From: Owenia fusiformis
Lineage: Eukaryota > Annelida > Polychaeta > Sabellida > Oweniidae
Direction: 5' to 3'
DNA: 64,000 nucleotides
Assembly (NCBI GenBank): GCA_903813345.2
Contig: CAIIXF020000004.1
Coordinates: 4,171,525 to 4,235,524, forward strand
In this document: one piece after another, positions 63,240 through 64,000 of the stretch
Position numbering within the stretch: position 1 is the stretch's first letter
Layout: the number at the start of each line of letters is the position of its first letter
Notes under the pieces: generated by a model
Databases searched by the model: none
What the model was told of the DNA's origin: nothing
The model's input: the letters and a program-made list of their open reading frames with translations, nothing else
Made by a program: the position numbers and the translations under genes

Positions 63240-64000
63240 TAGAGGCTGACGGTAATACCGGTTATACGGTTTCGGTACGGAATTGAGCATTTACCGGTAT
63301 TGAAGTTATTAACCGGTTAACCGACGATAATCCCCGGGGAAATAAAAGACACCTCGTTTTTTAATTATTTCGTTTATTTTCCACTTTCACGATGCCTACA
63401 TTTACATAGACATTTAGATGTCCATGTTTGGCAGTTCAGGTGTGATTTCCATGTTTGGCAGTTCAGGTGCGATGTCCATGTTTGGCAGCTCAGGTGTAGT
63501 AGCTTCATGCTCAGATTTGGTTGTACTTATGTTTGGCAGTTCCGGTGTAGTGTCAACGTCAGATCCAGAAACTGAATTATGTTTAAGTAAGAGTCATTTA
63601 CGAACAACAAGGCATTGACAACCTTAGGTTGAAGTCGTGCCCGTTTGGAAGTGATGGTGCCAGCTGCACTGAATTTGCGTTCATTTGACACGGATGACGC
63701 AGGAATAGCATTTCGTATTATATTTGTAACTTTAATATTTTGTGATAGTATCTGAGCTTTTAATTGTGAACAAAATAAAGTACAATCTCTCTGCTAAAGT
63801 GTTTAGCAAACAAATAAATAGAAGAATCTGAACTCCCGTGCCTTTCGCAAGTTTTAATTTTTAAATTTTAATATAAACGAAATATATATTAACATACGTT
63901 GGCCATTAGAGTCCTTATCATCATGTAGGAGGGTTGTTATAACGTATGCATATAGACTTGAGAAGCTACGGAGAGAGTTAGGAACAAAGTTGGGGTGGCA
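63240..64000 (-). mobile_element. hAT-family transposon, copy 2, cut by the window end
   Basis: Matches 61862-62622 with a constant offset of 1378 bp and almost no differences. Preceded by the same GTAGCAGC. It arose by tandem duplication of array plus element, not by a second insertion. Confidence 0.88.
63527..63793 (-). pseudogene. hAT transposase C-terminal remnant, copy 2
   Basis: Same 88-codon open region as 62149-62415, offset 1378 bp. Confidence 0.8.

Larger units (their letters stand above)
61484..64000. repeat. 1378-bp tandem duplication
   Basis: Unit = about 510 bp of 63-bp minisatellite plus the 867-bp hAT element. The offset is 1378 at the hAT start (61862/63240), the transposase remnant and further downstream. 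The left breakpoint lies inside the minisatellite and cannot be placed exactly. Confidence 0.85.

Noticed and set aside
61351-63249. Plus-strand frames of 137-163 residues with WQRWVAAVELSYLLWLTVEH repeats
   Set aside because: The 63-bp unit is a multiple of 3, so frames stay open automatically; there is no start context or non-repeat coding sequence.

Overview
This is eukaryotic, AT-rich invertebrate DNA. Introns are long, splice sites are canonical GT/AG, and the window holds several kilobase-scale minisatellites, foldback MITEs, DIRS-type retrotransposons, a hAT element, and dispersed elements with tandem cores that resemble bivalve 'pearl' elements. My best guess is a lophotrochozoan, probably a bivalve mollusc; that is inference, not proof.

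Layout. 1-1900: tandem ~130-180 bp repeat. 2254-39223, + strand: most of a GCC2 (golgin GCC185) gene, 19 exons that I could join in one open phase-consistent frame (about 2031 codons). A 3705-nt exon encodes the main coiled coil. The 5' exon(s) and the C-terminal GRIP domain are not in view. Two nearly identical DIRS retrotransposons (15501-21167 and 32570-38255) lie in sense orientation in GCC2 introns. Between them, 23797-30604 is an array of exactly 74 x 92 bp built from the 3' end of a GCC2 exon plus its splice donor. 40575-41757: 47-bp minisatellite. 42282-43724, + strand: intronless nodulin-like/NFD4-type MFS transporter with a clear polyA site. 47211-56128, - strand: three exons of a PRDM-type PR/SET protein. 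Its last intron holds about 165 copies of a 32-bp repeat (47471-52764) that carries the intron's own splice acceptor. 52765-61350: MITEs and a pearl-like element. 61360-64000: 63-bp minisatellite interrupted by a short hAT element with 8-bp target duplication; this segment is itself duplicated in tandem with a 1378-bp offset.

The most unusual theme is that minisatellites are built from splice junctions. In GCC2 a donor junction was amplified 74 times. In the PR/SET gene an acceptor junction was amplified about 165 times. A third array (63 bp) carries a donor consensus on the minus strand in every unit I read. Smaller duplications at another GCC2 donor and at the PR/SET terminal exon fit the same pattern. 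The two big arrays abut their founder exons, so the origin can be read from the sequence; any effect on splicing is untested.
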